Shown: positions 8,486-16,737, numbered from the stretch's first letter. The stretch is DNA of 64,000 nucleotides from Pasteurellaceae bacterium Macca (GCA_023101485.1 LVZB01000001.1:1-64000); one strand, 5' to 3'. The notes: a model not told the origin generated them from the letters alone. Translations and numbers: made by a program.

Positions 8486-10801
8486 TTACCCCACCACAGT
8501 CGATTGTGCATTCAACATCGCACGTTGATTGACGTCAATTTCTCGCGCTGTCGCTTTGGCATCTTTTGCCTCGTTGATAGTGTAGTGGTTGGTGATTTTG
8601 TTGTTACTGTTAGTTTGGCGATTATCCGTGTTTTGTGTATTGCTGGTTGCCCCTTGTTGGGCTATTGTCGGAGCTTGAGCAATACCCGCAATGCCTGTTG
8701 CAAAATTAGCGACACTGCTGACCGCTTGTAAAGTGTCATCCAATGCTTCTGTTTTCACTTGGGCTTTGATTTCAATCGGTTCACCGCCGAATTTGGTGAC
8801 AATGCTATTCCAAAGCTCAATCGCCCAATCAAAGGCCTTGCGGAAGGCATTCATAATCAGCTCTTTGATTTTTTCAAAGGTTTTACGAATGCCATCAAGA
8901 TTGATTTTCTGCCCCGTGAGTAATTCCCACGCCGCCACAACAGCTTCAAACGCTAATTTAAACGGCAGTAAGATTAAATCGGTTATCAAGCTAAATGTGG
9001 CTTCAATGGGGTTATCTTCAAAGGCTTGCATCAGCTCATTCCATTTTGTTTTCACCCAAATCAATGCTTGTTTGAAGGGTTCCCAAAAATCCCCTAAGGC
9101 ACTTTCCCCACCGTCTAAGTAAACCATAAAATCTTCAACGAGGAGAATTAAACCGACAAGAGCCGCAATCAACCAAGCAATTGGACTCGTGGCAAATGCC
9201 AGCAACATTCCTTTACTGACCCATAACAAGGCCGCCCCCAAAATGCCCAACGCCACCTTCCAGCCAAAAACCCCCTCAATAACACGACCAATAGCGCGAA
9301 TAAAATCGAATAAAAAGCCCAGCACGCTACCAATGACATCTAAAAATCCCGTAAATAAATCGCCGTTTTCGGCAGCAAAATCCGCAAAGGCTTCGGCAAT
9401 CTCGGTGATAATCGGGGCAAGACGGAGGGCAAGATATTCCCCTAAACTTTTAAAGATTTGAGAAAGTGTGGTCATCGCATCATTAAAATCCGCGGCAGTT
9501 TTGGCATTTTCTGCCGTCCCTACGCCAAAAGTCAGCGCTTTTCTTCTTTCCATCTCCTCTTCTAAAGCTTTACGCCCAAGACGTAAAGTTTGAATCATAG
9601 AGCTATCAATGCCCAGTTTAGACAACATCGCCATTTGCTCGGCTTTGGACATTTTTTCCATTTTGTCGGCAACGTCGCCCATAATTTCTGTGGTGCTTTT
9701 AACCTCACCACGCACATTTTTCGCTTTCAAGCCATACTGCTCAAAGGTTTTTGCGCCTCGACCAATTCCCGATGCAGCTTCACCAATTGTTTTAGATAAC
9801 CCCTCAATACTTGACTGCGCGGCTTCTATCGAAGAACCATTCACTTCGGCGACTTTACCCAGTTGATAAATCCGCTCCGCAGATTCCCCGGTTACATTCG
9901 CCAGTTGATGCACTGCATCTAACGCTTCAAGCTGTGATTTAGTAAAAGCCACTAACCCGACAGCGGCTGCACCGATTGCTGCAGTAAGTCCAGCGATTGC
10001 CTTGCCTAATGTGAGTGATTTCCCCAGTTTGCCACCAAATTTCTCAAAACTGTCACCCAGCCCATCAAGTCCCACTTTTGTTGCCGCAAGGCTAATAATG
10101 GACTTTGTTAAACTTTGAGTTTGAACAGCATTTTCTTTTTCGGCTTGGGACTGTTTTTCCAACGCTTGAGTCTGCTTTTCAATGGACTGAGTTTGCTTTC
10201 CTAGCGTTTGTGTTTGTTGAATACGTTGGTGATTATCTTTTTCAAGGACTTGTTGCTGAGAGGATAAAGATTGCTGAGCAATTTCTTGCTGTTGGGTATT
10301 TTTATTAAGCTGTTCTGAAAGCGCAAGTAACACCGATTCTGATTGCTCGGCACTTGCCCCCATTTCTAACAGCATGTCAGCAAGCGCCTGCCCCCGATCT
10401 TCCATGGAAATACCCATTTCGGCAAACACATGCTCAGATTGAACGAGTTTATCCAACCAACCATTTAACGCCGCTTCTGGGGTCATGGTTTCCGAGCGTT
10501 GTTCAAATTGGCTGATTTCTTCCGTTAAATTGCCTAATACGTCAGATGCCTGACCGATACCCGTTAGCCACTGCTCAATGGCTTGCGTATCAAGGGGTGT
10601 ATCAGGCAATTCAACTTGCACATCACCTAAACGCTCACTCACAGTCTGGCTCACGTTTTCTGCTGTGTCAGCAAAATTCCCTAAAAAATCGACCGCTTGT
10701 TCGGCGGAATTGCCAACCTGTTCGACAAAGGTGTTGAGCTGAGCAAAGGCATCACTATCGGTATCGATGCCAATTTTGATGAGCAGTTCGTTCAGTAGCA
10801 T
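8486..10801 (-). CDS. Tail tape measure protein
   Basis: A 771-residue protein and the longest of the late operon. Residues about 150-240 are a Gln-rich coiled coil with heptad-like SQQQVLEKDN and QTQTLGKQTQSIEKQT repeats. This is followed by an Ala/Gly-rich tape measure core (about 275-430) and two or three hydrophobic segments around residues 490-570. The tape measure sets tail length and helps DNA cross the membrane. Its start at 10801 lies inside the end of the upstream frameshift product (10755), as in many tail operons. Confidence 0.85.
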   Translation of the reverse strand: MLLNELLIKIGIDTDSDAFAQLNTFVEQVGNSAEQAVDFLGNFADTAENVSQTVSERLGDVQVELPDTPLDTQAIEQWLTGIGQASDVLGNLTEEISQFEQRSETMTPEAALNGWLDKLVQSEHVFAEMGISMEDRGQALADMLLEMGASAEQSESVLLALSEQLNKNTQQQEIAQQSLSSQQQVLEKDNHQRIQQTQTLGKQTQSIEKQTQALEKQSQAEKENAVQTQSLTKSIISLAATKVGLDGLGDSFEKFGGKLGKSLTLGKAIAGLTAAIGAAAVGLVAFTKSQLEALDAVHQLANVTGESAERIYQLGKVAEVNGSSIEAAQSSIEGLSKTIGEAASGIGRGAKTFEQYGLKAKNVRGEVKSTTEIMGDVADKMEKMSKAEQMAMLSKLGIDSSMIQTLRLGRKALEEEMERRKALTFGVGTAENAKTAADFNDAMTTLSQIFKSLGEYLALRLAPIITEIAEAFADFAAENGDLFTGFLDVIGSVLGFLFDFIRAIGRVIEGVFGWKVALGILGAALLWVSKGMLLAFATSPIAWLIAALVGLILLVEDFMVYLDGGESALGDFWEPFKQALIWVKTKWNELMQAFEDNPIEATFSLITDLILLPFKLAFEAVVAAWELLTGQKINLDGIRKTFEKIKELIMNAFRKAFDWAIELWNSIVTKFGGEPIEIKAQVKTEALDDTLQAVSSVANFATGIAGIAQAPTIAQQGATSNTQNTDNRQTNSNNKITNHYTINEAKDAKATAREIDVNQRAMLNAQSTVVG

Positions 10802-11377
10802 TGTGGGCTTCCATTTCGTGTAATTCGGCGATCACCTCGTGGAAAGACAACAAGTCAGCCAATGAATAGACTGTTCTCAATTCGTTTAAGGTGCAGTAAT
10901 GTTTAGTAATCGGGGTGAAGATAAACCAATCAACGACACTACCTGTCGTTAATTGAGATTGGGTGTTGCTTTCAGCTGTGGCATAGCGCTGAGCAATGCG
11001 CTCCCACCTTTGAAAAAATCCGCAAATTGATAAATCACCCCCTCAGTTAAAATCCGTAAAAGATGCGAGCGGTGTTGATTGAAGTGCTCATCAAATTTCT
11101 CCGATAAGCGATAGGTTGTGCCATCCAACAAGCGAGCAGAAGTGTGTTTTAACACAATGGTTTCCAATGCACGAACTTCTTCACTTCCTAGTGAGCCGAG
11201 TAAGCGGGTGAGTAATGCCATCCCCACGGCTTGTTTATCGTTGCCAGAATTTGCCGATAAATCGACCCCTTGCACTAATTTAAACGCATTTTTTAACGCC
11301 ACCCAAGAGGACATGGCATTCGCAGGGGTCATCACATAATCGACATTATCGATTTCAATTTTTTTCTGTGCGTCCAT
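10755..11377 (-). CDS. Tail assembly chaperone, -1 frameshift product (GT-like)
   Basis: The 142-residue chaperone frame (start 11377) contains the heptamer T TTT TTC at 11018-11012, in phase for a -1 slip after residue 122. The -1 frame is open from there to a TAG at 10755-10757, adding 85 residues. The extension begins FFQRWERIAQRYATAE and contains WFIFTPITKHYCTLNEL and LLSFHEVIAELHEMEA, which resemble real chaperone extensions. A G/GT pair of this kind binds the tape measure and tube proteins during assembly, as in lambda. The extension has no start codon of its own at its beginning. Frameshifting is inferred from sequence, not shown. Confidence 0.75.
10949..11377 (-). CDS. Tail assembly chaperone, unshifted product (G-like)
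   Basis: The zero-frame product, 142 residues, lies between the tube and tape measure genes as tail chaperones do. It is mainly helical, with DNVDYVM-type and VQGVDLSANSGNDKQAVG segments, and ends in LKATPNLN. It is needed in large molar excess over the frameshifted form in systems of this type. The start overlaps the stop of the tube gene by one base. Confidence 0.75.
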   Translation of the reverse strand: MDAQKKIEIDNVDYVMTPANAMSSWVALKNAFKLVQGVDLSANSGNDKQAVGMALLTRLLGSLGSEEVRALETIVLKHTSARLLDGTTYRLSEKFDEHFNQHRSHLLRILTEGVIYQFADFFKGGSALLSAMPQLKATPNLN

Positions 11378-11808
11378 TACTGCACTCCTTTTTCAAACGT
11401 CATCGTCATTTGCTCAAAGACCAACGTCCAGGTTTGGGCATTGTGTCCATTGCCACGCACAAAAGTCGGTGGGGTGGTGAAATAACCTTTGGTGGCACTT
11501 AATACATCATCATTAAGCAAATCACGAATCACCAACGTGACCGGCGTATAACTTTTGATGTCGTTTTTCTGTTGATTGAATAATTTGCTTAAAAAAGCGT
11601 TATCCGCCGAATGCTGTTTCGTTTTTAACACTAACTTGCCCGATTTATCAGGGTTAGCAATAAAAATTCCCCGTCCATCTGCGCCTATTACCATAGAACC
11701 TGCATCCACTTGGTTTGTGGCGTTAATCACATCACTGCCATCAGACCAATCATTGATTTCACGCCCGTCTAATAGCACAATAACTTGTTTTGGATCGAAT
11801 GTTGCCAT
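11377..11808 (-). CDS. Tail tube protein (DUF3277 family)
   Basis: A 143-residue protein of the DUF3277 type: VIVLLDGREINDWSDGSDVI at the N-terminus, GADGRGIFIANPDKSG and the C-terminal TWTLVFEQMTMTFEKG. These small beta-barrel proteins form the inner tube of contractile tails in phages that have a DUF3383 sheath. It is encoded directly after the sheath gene, and a terminator-like hairpin lies between them, which could lower sheath/tube read-through. Confidence 0.8.
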   Translation of the reverse strand: MATFDPKQVIVLLDGREINDWSDGSDVINATNQVDAGSMVIGADGRGIFIANPDKSGKLVLKTKQHSADNAFLSKLFNQQKNDIKSYTPVTLVIRDLLNDDVLSATKGYFTTPPTFVRGNGHNAQTWTLVFEQMTMTFEKGVQ

Positions 11809-11838
11809 AGAAAATTCCTTAATAATCAGAAAGAAAAA

Positions 11839-11858
11839 CCGACTTTTCTCAAAGTCGG
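11839..11858 (-). terminator. Hairpin with U-run between sheath and tube genes
   Basis: On the minus strand CCGACTTT / AAAGTCGG with a 4-base loop is followed by TTTTT. It lies between two genes of one operon, so it probably acts as a partial terminator or a 3' end protecting the sheath mRNA. Confidence 0.65.
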
Positions 11859-11868
11859 CTATCGAACA

Positions 11869-13377
11869 TTAGCGATTAAAATTCACTAACACATCCACGT
11901 GATGAATCGCTCCGGCGAGTTTCACGGCCACTTGAATCGGCGTGGCTTTACGCTGTTCTCGGTCGCTATCCGAGAGGGTAGACATCGGCGCGGCATAGAC
12001 ATAAAAGCCTTTTTCAAGGTAGTCATCGGTGTGTAAATTCCCGAAGCTGTCGCCCGTCCAAACGCCCGGTGCGAATGCCCCGTTATAAACGCCTTCTAGG
12101 CAGACTTTCTCCACGGCGGCCATTAAAATGGCTTGACCGGCATCTGTTAAAGGGATTTTGGTTGGTGATTTATATAGTCGAGCGAAGACCTCTTTTTGCA
12201 CCGCATCTCGAAACCAATCAAGAATCACAATTTCATCAGCAAATCGCCCACCCAGCACCGTTCCTTCGGCAATCATAGCCACATCATCATAGTAGGTGTA
12301 GGTGTTAATCCCTAATCGTTTGGCTTTGGCGTGTTCGGTTGCGGTGATCTCATCTGCGGTAATCGTTGGCTGCGTTTTGAATTTCAACGTAATGGTGGAG
12401 TTGTTCGCTGCAAAGTTCATCGAAAGCAGTCGTGCCAACGCCGAAGAACACGGATAGAGATCGTTTTTATCAAACATCGGCAACACACGGAATAAACCTG
12501 CATCGTACATTTTTTTGTAGATATTATTTGGCGACCATTCCAGGTGAGCTGGTAAAATCACATTAGCACCAAAAAGTTTGTCGTTGGCTTGGGCAAATTT
12601 CGCCGCCGTTTCCAGTTGTTCATCGGTTAATTGCGTGGAAAAGGTAAAGGCGTACCAGTCATTATTCACTTCGCTCACGCTTAATAACGCCTCGCCTACC
12701 GTTTCCGCTTGAATGGTTAAGGCGGCTTTGCCCAAGGTTTGAAAGGCTTGCCCTGCTTGGAGTTTCAGCATACTCCCGATATTCTGCCCACTGCCATTCC
12801 CTTCACTGACAAAGCCCAATACAGTACTCGGATGTGCATTGACGGTATCACTGGTAAACAGAAAACGACTACCCGTGGTATCAAAACTTGCCGTAATGCC
12901 TAGTTTCTGCTTGGTAAATTCCGCATTGATTTTAGTGGCAACCGCGGTGAAATCTGCACACTCAGTTAAATTTAAACCACTGACTTGAATGACTTTCTCG
13001 CCCACAGGCAGTGAAAATTGACCGCTGGTAATGCGTTTAAACTCATCAATTAAGCTGTTAATCGGCACGCCAGCTAACTGATTCGCTTGGGCGGGGAGCG
13101 TGGTTTCATTTTTGTTCCAACGAACAATCACCAACTGTTTAGCACGGGGCGATTGAGCAAAAAACGGCAGTGCCGCTTTTGCGGTTTCGGAAGTTGCGCC
13201 AAAAAGCTGTTCCACTTCTTGCTGACTGTTCACATAGACATAACGGGTTTTGGCATCATTAAATGCCTGACCTCGCTCAATCGTAAAAAGGGCTACAATG
13301 CCAAAAGATTTACGCACGGCGGATTTCGGCGTGGTATTAATCTGCACATTGACCACATTTTGAATGGACATTGCCAT
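11869..13377 (-). CDS. Tail sheath protein (DUF3383 family)
   Basis: A 502-residue contractile sheath protein. Early landmarks are VRKSFGIVALFTIERG and RYVYVNSQQEVEQLFG; the C-terminal third carries PTITADEITATEHAKAKRLG and NTYTYYDD, typical of DUF3383. The presence of a sheath makes the particle a myovirus. The likely start is the Met at the second or third codon of the frame (MSIQNVVNVQINTT). Confidence 0.85.
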   Translation of the reverse strand: MAMSIQNVVNVQINTTPKSAVRKSFGIVALFTIERGQAFNDAKTRYVYVNSQQEVEQLFGATSETAKAALPFFAQSPRAKQLVIVRWNKNETTLPAQANQLAGVPINSLIDEFKRITSGQFSLPVGEKVIQVSGLNLTECADFTAVATKINAEFTKQKLGITASFDTTGSRFLFTSDTVNAHPSTVLGFVSEGNGSGQNIGSMLKLQAGQAFQTLGKAALTIQAETVGEALLSVSEVNNDWYAFTFSTQLTDEQLETAAKFAQANDKLFGANVILPAHLEWSPNNIYKKMYDAGLFRVLPMFDKNDLYPCSSALARLLSMNFAANNSTITLKFKTQPTITADEITATEHAKAKRLGINTYTYYDDVAMIAEGTVLGGRFADEIVILDWFRDAVQKEVFARLYKSPTKIPLTDAGQAILMAAVEKVCLEGVYNGAFAPGVWTGDSFGNLHTDDYLEKGFYVYAAPMSTLSDSDREQRKATPIQVAVKLAGAIHHVDVLVNFNR

Positions 13378-13382
13378 AATGA

Positions 13383-13901
13383 TTACTCCTCTGTAATCGG
13401 TTGAATAGATGAATGGGAAAAAGTTTGGGTGTGAATATCGACTTGGGCGATAGCATCCAACGGCACAGCGACAACATGTGAATGGGAAATCACCATATCG
13501 AACTGCCCACGCTCTTCATAATCTGCCCCCACGGTAGCGGTGAGATTACGCACATCCGAAAAGCTCACAATGCCTGCTTTCTGGGCTTTGAAAAACGACA
13601 AAGCCGCTGAGCTTTGTAATAGCGTGCGGAGTTTATTCGCCACGAAATAGGCATTTTTACCATACGCCGACAAGCTAACCGTGGAAAGCAAAGCGGTGTA
13701 AATCCACTCCTCGCTCCCTGTAAATCGCCGAACACTACTGCCGATTTCACGGCTAAATGCCACATCTACCGTAATAAACGCTGACAACGCATTTTCAGGT
13801 AATCCCGCAGAAATCACCGCTTGTTCAGGCAGTTGCAAAGCCTGTTGAATCCACTTTCGCAGTTGGGCTATGTCGAACTGCGATTTGGTGATGGTATCCA
13901 T
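13383..13901 (-). CDS. Neck or tail terminator protein
   Basis: A 172-residue protein upstream of the sheath gene, the place of the tail terminator that caps the tube and sheath. The sequence (FDIAQLRKWIQQALQLPEQ ... ITVDVAF ... EEWIYTALLSTVSLSAYG) fits the phage neck terminator gp12-like family. The ATG at 13901 has a GGGGAG site, so this start is preferred even though it overlaps the preceding gene by 77 bases. Confidence 0.65.
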   Translation of the reverse strand: MDTITKSQFDIAQLRKWIQQALQLPEQAVISAGLPENALSAFITVDVAFSREIGSSVRRFTGSEEWIYTALLSTVSLSAYGKNAYFVANKLRTLLQSSAALSFFKAQKAGIVSFSDVRNLTATVGADYEERGQFDMVISHSHVVAVPLDAIAQVDIHTQTFSHSSIQPITEE

Positions 13902-14196
13902 AATCTCCCCAGTGTGCTTTGGTTTGGATTTTGTATTCTATCCCTTGGTGCAAAACCAAATCCCCAATATTCAGGGCAACCAAGGTCAAGACTTTAATTG
14001 ACGGCAAATACCGCTCTTGTTCTGGCAATAACAACATATCTTGCGGTGTCGTGGGGATAACGATAGCCGTCAAACGCTCTTCAACGTATTCCGCCTTAAA
14101 CCCCGACACTGAATGCTGACCGGCAAGCCGTTTGACTTGTATGGTCTGACGAAATCGCCGATTGCGAAAACGGGCTGATTGATTCAGTAATCTCAT
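13825..14196 (-). CDS. Head-tail joining protein (hypothetical, 123 aa)
   Basis: A basic 123-residue protein (N-terminus MRLLNQSARFRNRRFRQTIQVKR) between the gp10-like and terminator genes, where small neck proteins are found. I do not recognise a named family with certainty; the beta-rich core (LTLVALNIGDLVLHQGIEYKIQ) fits a head-closure or stopper protein. Overlaps the gene upstream by 4 bases. Confidence 0.55.
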   Translation of the reverse strand: MRLLNQSARFRNRRFRQTIQVKRLAGQHSVSGFKAEYVEERLTAIVIPTTPQDMLLLPEQERYLPSIKVLTLVALNIGDLVLHQGIEYKIQTKAHWGDYGYHHQIAVRHSPTAKVDSTGFATA

Positions 14197-14636
14197 CTGA
14201 CAACTCCAATAATAGACTGCCGTAAATGCCCCGTATCAATTAACGGTCGGCTGGATTTTTTGCGTTTAATGGTACTTGGGGCATTGGCTGTCCAGTCTCC
14301 GTTGGCAATATTTTCTTGCACATCACCTTGCACCATTAACGCTAAGCGTTGATAAATCAATGGAATCTCCACGCCGGATTGGTATTGTTCAGCAAAAAAT
14401 TCAACATATTTTTGCTGATTGTCTGCCAAGGTTTGCCGTAAAAAAGGGCGAGAAGGGATACGTTCATTGCCAAGCTCTAAAATCGCCGCCAGCGTTGCTA
14501 GATTGAGTGAAGTACCTTCTACGGTAGGGTTCGCAGAATCTGGTACGCCCACATAAACCGCTTGGGCTTTGAGCTGTTGAAGTTGTTGCAACAAGGCTTC
14601 TAGCCCGTTGCCACGCTGTTCAAGTGTGATTGGCAT
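14193..14636 (-). CDS. Tail completion / virion morphogenesis-like protein
   Basis: A 147-residue protein of the HK97 gp10 / Mu gpG type. It contains VYVGVPDSANPT, then LAAILELGNERIPSRPFLRQTLAD and the C-terminal RPLIDTGHLRQSI, the three landmarks of this group. Such proteins complete the neck or tail. It is the last minus-strand gene before the plus-strand hicAB-antirepressor insertion at 14640-16340. Confidence 0.7.
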   Translation of the reverse strand: MPITLEQRGNGLEALLQQLQQLKAQAVYVGVPDSANPTVEGTSLNLATLAAILELGNERIPSRPFLRQTLADNQQKYVEFFAEQYQSGVEIPLIYQRLALMVQGDVQENIANGDWTANAPSTIKRKKSSRPLIDTGHLRQSIIGVVR

Positions 14637-14660
14637 TGTTTCCCTTCTCTTTGAAATATT

Positions 14661-14712
14661 TTAAACATTTTTGTTGATTTTTCTTGCCATCTTAAACATT
14701 TTTGTTTACAAT
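14661..14712 (+). promoter_or_regulatory. hicAB promoter and direct-repeat operator (first copy)
   Basis: A -35 TTGCCA (14684-14689), 17-bp spacer and -10 TACAAT (14707-14712). The exact 15-mer TTAAACATTTTTGTT occurs twice, at 14661-14675 and 14692-14706. The copies are 31 bp apart, about three helical turns, so two HicB molecules could bind the same face. The second copy fills the spacer. Confidence 0.75.
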
Positions 14713-14742
14713 ACTCGCATCTTAAAACAACACGGAGGCACA

Positions 14743-14919
14743 GTGAAACAAAGTGAACTTTTAAGATGGTTGCAACGGCAAGGCGTTGAAGTAAAAGCAG
14801 GCAGTAACCACCTCAAACTCTACTACAACGGCAAGCAATCCACTCTCTCAAAGCATAAAGGGCAAGAAATTCCCAAGCCAACAGAGATAGCGATTAAAAA
14901 GCAACTTGGTTTAATCTAA
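14743..14919 (+). CDS. hicA: HicA toxin (mRNA interferase), first copy
   Basis: A 58-residue HicA with the double-stranded-RNA-binding-like fold: LLRWLQRQGVEVKAGSNHLKLYYNGKQ, where the GSNHLK His is the catalytic residue of the family, then PKPTEIAIKKQLGL. HicA cleaves mRNA. The GTG at 14743 is chosen because it follows a strong GGAGG; the family start (xKQSEL) agrees. It is followed by hicB 37 bases downstream. Confidence 0.85.
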   Translation: MKQSELLRWLQRQGVEVKAGSNHLKLYYNGKQSTLSKHKGQEIPKPTEIAIKKQLGLI

Positions 14920-14956
14920 CCAATGCCCCTGAAAGGGGGCATTTTAAGGAGCAAAA

Positions 14957-15373
14957 ATGTTTTATCCCGCAAAATTTGAACAAGATGAAAACGGTCTATA
15001 CGCTGTTACCTTTCGAGATATTCCCGAAGCGATTACCTGTGGCGACAATCTCACCGAAGCCCAAGCAATGGCAAAAGATGCACTCATCACCGCAATGGAG
15101 TTCTACTTTGAAGATTTCCGCACTGTGCCAATGCCTAGCGAACCAATGGCAGATGAACAACTTATCGAATTGCCAGCAAGTGTCTTTGCCAAAGTTTTGT
15201 TACTAAATGAAATGGTGGCTCAACGGGTTTCCCAAAGCGAATTAGCCCGAAGAATCGGCGTTAAACCGCAAGAAATGCAACGAGTTACCAACATTCACCA
15301 CAACACGAAAATTGACACTATCCACAATGCCCTACGTTCGCTAGGCAAACAATTACAGTTAGGCGTTGCTTAA
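14957..15373 (+). CDS. hicB: HicB antitoxin, first copy
   Basis: A 138-residue antitoxin with the N-terminal HicB fold (FYPAKFEQDENGLYAVTFRDIPEAITCGDNLTEA) and a C-terminal helix-turn-helix (SQSELARRIGVKPQEMQRVTNI). It inhibits HicA and is expected to repress the operon through the repeats at 14661-14706. A terminator follows directly, and then the leader of an antirepressor, the same order as in the second hicAB copy. Confidence 0.9.
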   Translation: MFYPAKFEQDENGLYAVTFRDIPEAITCGDNLTEAQAMAKDALITAMEFYFEDFRTVPMPSEPMADEQLIELPASVFAKVLLLNEMVAQRVSQSELARRIGVKPQEMQRVTNIHHNTKIDTIHNALRSLGKQLQLGVA

Positions 15374-15381
15374 TCTCTCCA

Positions 15382-15407
15382 AGCCCCTTGACAGCAAGGG
15401 GCTTTTT
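15382..15407 (+). terminator. hicAB terminator, also a possible promoter
   Basis: AGCCCCTTG / CAAGGGGCT with a 4-base loop, then TTTTTG. The hairpin also contains TTGACA (15388-15393), which sits 17 bp before TAATCT (15411-15416). The same double signature occurs at the second cassette (29376), so the element may end hicAB and start the antirepressor leader. Confidence 0.7.
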
Positions 15408-15431
15408 GTTTAATCTTTTTTCACTACTAAA

Positions 15432-15642
15432 CATCAGCGGAAATCCGCACCCGTCAGCAAGCGGTTTTTTTGTACCTAAAATCTGTGATTTTTTCCTGCC
15501 ATTAGAAAAATCATAGTGCGATCTATGATCGGGTCGAGAGAACTTAATAAAATACCTTCGGGAAATAAGTTCCGCCGTCTGATGCGGTAGTTGAAGCCCG
15601 ATCACCCACTAAGTGATCATCTCTATTAACTAAATCATCAGA
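15432..15642 (+). promoter_or_regulatory. Antirepressor leader A: X site, early terminator, X site at the RBS
   Basis: CATCAG occurs at 15432-15437 (X1) and as CATCAGA at 15636-15642 (X2), joined to the AGAGG ribosome site of the antirepressor. TCTGATG in the C4-like RNA (15578-15584) is complementary to X2 (7 bp) and X1 (6 bp). Between X1 and the C4-like RNA, CCGC (15445-15448) and GCGG (15461-15464) followed by seven T form an intrinsic terminator. The same CCGC can instead pair with the GCGG attached to X1 (15437-15440), so the two hairpins exclude each other. Pairing of the antisense to X1 and X2 is expected to favour termination and block translation. Confidence 0.75.
15527..15603 (+). 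ncRNA. C4-like antisense RNA A
   Basis: Closed by a 7-bp stem, GATCGGG (15527-15533) with CCCGATC (15597-15603), giving 77 nt. Inside are GTCGAGAGAAC, an ACC-TTCG-GGA type hairpin, AAATAAGTTCCGCC, and a hairpin whose loop carries TCTGATG. The layout matches the C4 antisense RNA of phages P1/P7, which represses the antirepressor, and the P4 CI RNA with its seqA/seqB/seqC arrangement. The closing pair is C-G here and U-G in copies C and E, a supporting covariation. Confidence 0.75.
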
Positions 15643-15649
15643 GGTCTTT

Positions 15650-16336
15650 ATGACAAACTTAACTATTCTCAACACTACTATTCGTACGCTTGATAATCTC
15701 TATTCCTTAAATGACCTTCATAAAATCGGTGGAAATGAACCTCGTCATCAACCGTCTTTATTTCTTGCTAACAAACAAACCCAAGAATTGATCGAAGAAT
15801 TACATAAAGAAAGCAGTCTAGAAATTCCTAGACTGGTTAATTCAATCAATGGTGGGCGTTATCGTGGCACATACGCTTGCGAAGAATTAGCCCTCGCCTA
15901 TGCCACTTGGATTTCCCCAAAATTCCACCTTGTTGTGCTAAGAGCGTTTTTAGCTATGCACAAAGGAGAAGGGCAAAAAAACGCAGAAAATCGACCGCTT
16001 GCAATTCCCGAACTAACATTCACAGTAGAAATGAGCGAAGACAACCGCAACGTATTACTGAGCAATTGGTTTGCTTTACACAACACCCTTGAATTATTGG
16101 CAACGCTAGAACCACCTTTGCGAGCCTTAAATTCTCCCTTTGCCTCAAAGGTTTATACCCACGTTACCGAGTATCGCAACAATTTAGGCTACACCAAAGC
16201 AATGTTAGCTCCCTTATTCGCAAATGTCGCCTTTGATAGACGACAAGACCCTCACGAATATATTGCAATGCAAGCCTTTAACGCCTTTCAAGCAAGAGGC
16301 TTTAAACCAAGAGTGGCAGTAAAACTGTTGGCTTAA
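15650..16336 (+). CDS. Mosaic phage antirepressor A (KilA-N-like + C-module 1)
   Basis: A 228-residue protein. Residues 1-110 are a KilA-N-like DNA-binding module (NLYSLNDLHKIGGNEPRHQPSLFL ... ACEELALAYATWISPKFHLVVLRAF). The linker ENRPLAIPE (residues about 115-123) is followed by module 1 (LTFTVEMSEDNRNVLLSN ... ARGFKPRVAVKLLA), nearly identical to antirepressor C. The linker DNA holds GACCGCTTGC (15993-16002), the complement of a DNA uptake sequence. Antirepressors of this kind inactivate a phage repressor. It is controlled by leader A, and together with hicAB it forms a plus-strand cassette inside the late operon. Confidence 0.8.
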   Translation: MTNLTILNTTIRTLDNLYSLNDLHKIGGNEPRHQPSLFLANKQTQELIEELHKESSLEIPRLVNSINGGRYRGTYACEELALAYATWISPKFHLVVLRAFLAMHKGEGQKNAENRPLAIPELTFTVEMSEDNRNVLLSNWFALHNTLELLATLEPPLRALNSPFASKVYTHVTEYRNNLGYTKAMLAPLFANVAFDRRQDPHEYIAMQAFNAFQARGFKPRVAVKLLA

Positions 16337-16366
16337 ACTTTATCGCATTTTGCCGTTCTCTTTCTC

Positions 16367-16729
16367 CTAAGCCACCATCACGCCTACGCTCACTAATTTG
16401 CGTAGGCGGAGGTACTCTTGCCCAAAAGCAGTGGTGTGGTAACTCTCTTCGCCAGCTTTAAGCGTGGGGGCGGTATAACTCACCGATAACTCCCCTACAC
16501 TCTCAGAAGCCGTCAGGCGATGAGGGTCGCCTTCGCTTCCTATCCCCCAAAGGTGCACGGTTGCAAAATGGGCGGTTAAGGCTAACACGCCCCGAGCATA
16601 GTGCTTACCCCAACGGCTTTCGCTGATTTCTGTTTTGGCATCCGATAAAAAAAGCTCAATGAGATTATCATCGAGCTTTTTTTCTTCAAATTGCGGATAA
16701 CGGCTTAAAAAATCTTGGGGTGTTAGCAT
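16367..16729 (-). CDS. Head-tail connector, DUF4054 family
   Basis: A 120-residue protein with LTPQDFLSRYPQF at the start, WGKHYARGVLALTAHFATVHLWG in the middle and TAFGQEYLRLRKL near the end, the DUF4054 pattern. These proteins form the connector ring between portal and neck. It follows the major capsid gene by 8 bases. Downstream the late operon is interrupted by the plus-strand hicAB/antirepressor cassette. Confidence 0.75.
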   Translation of the reverse strand: MLTPQDFLSRYPQFEEKKLDDNLIELFLSDAKTEISESRWGKHYARGVLALTAHFATVHLWGIGSEGDPHRLTASESVGELSVSYTAPTLKAGEESYHTTAFGQEYLRLRKLVSVGVMVA

Positions 16730-16737
16730 TGTTGCTC

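Noticed and set aside
8691-9866. Several plus-strand frames opposite the tape measure gene
   Set aside because: Antisense shadows of an Ala/Gly/Leu-rich coding sequence; no promoter, ribosome site or recognisable protein.
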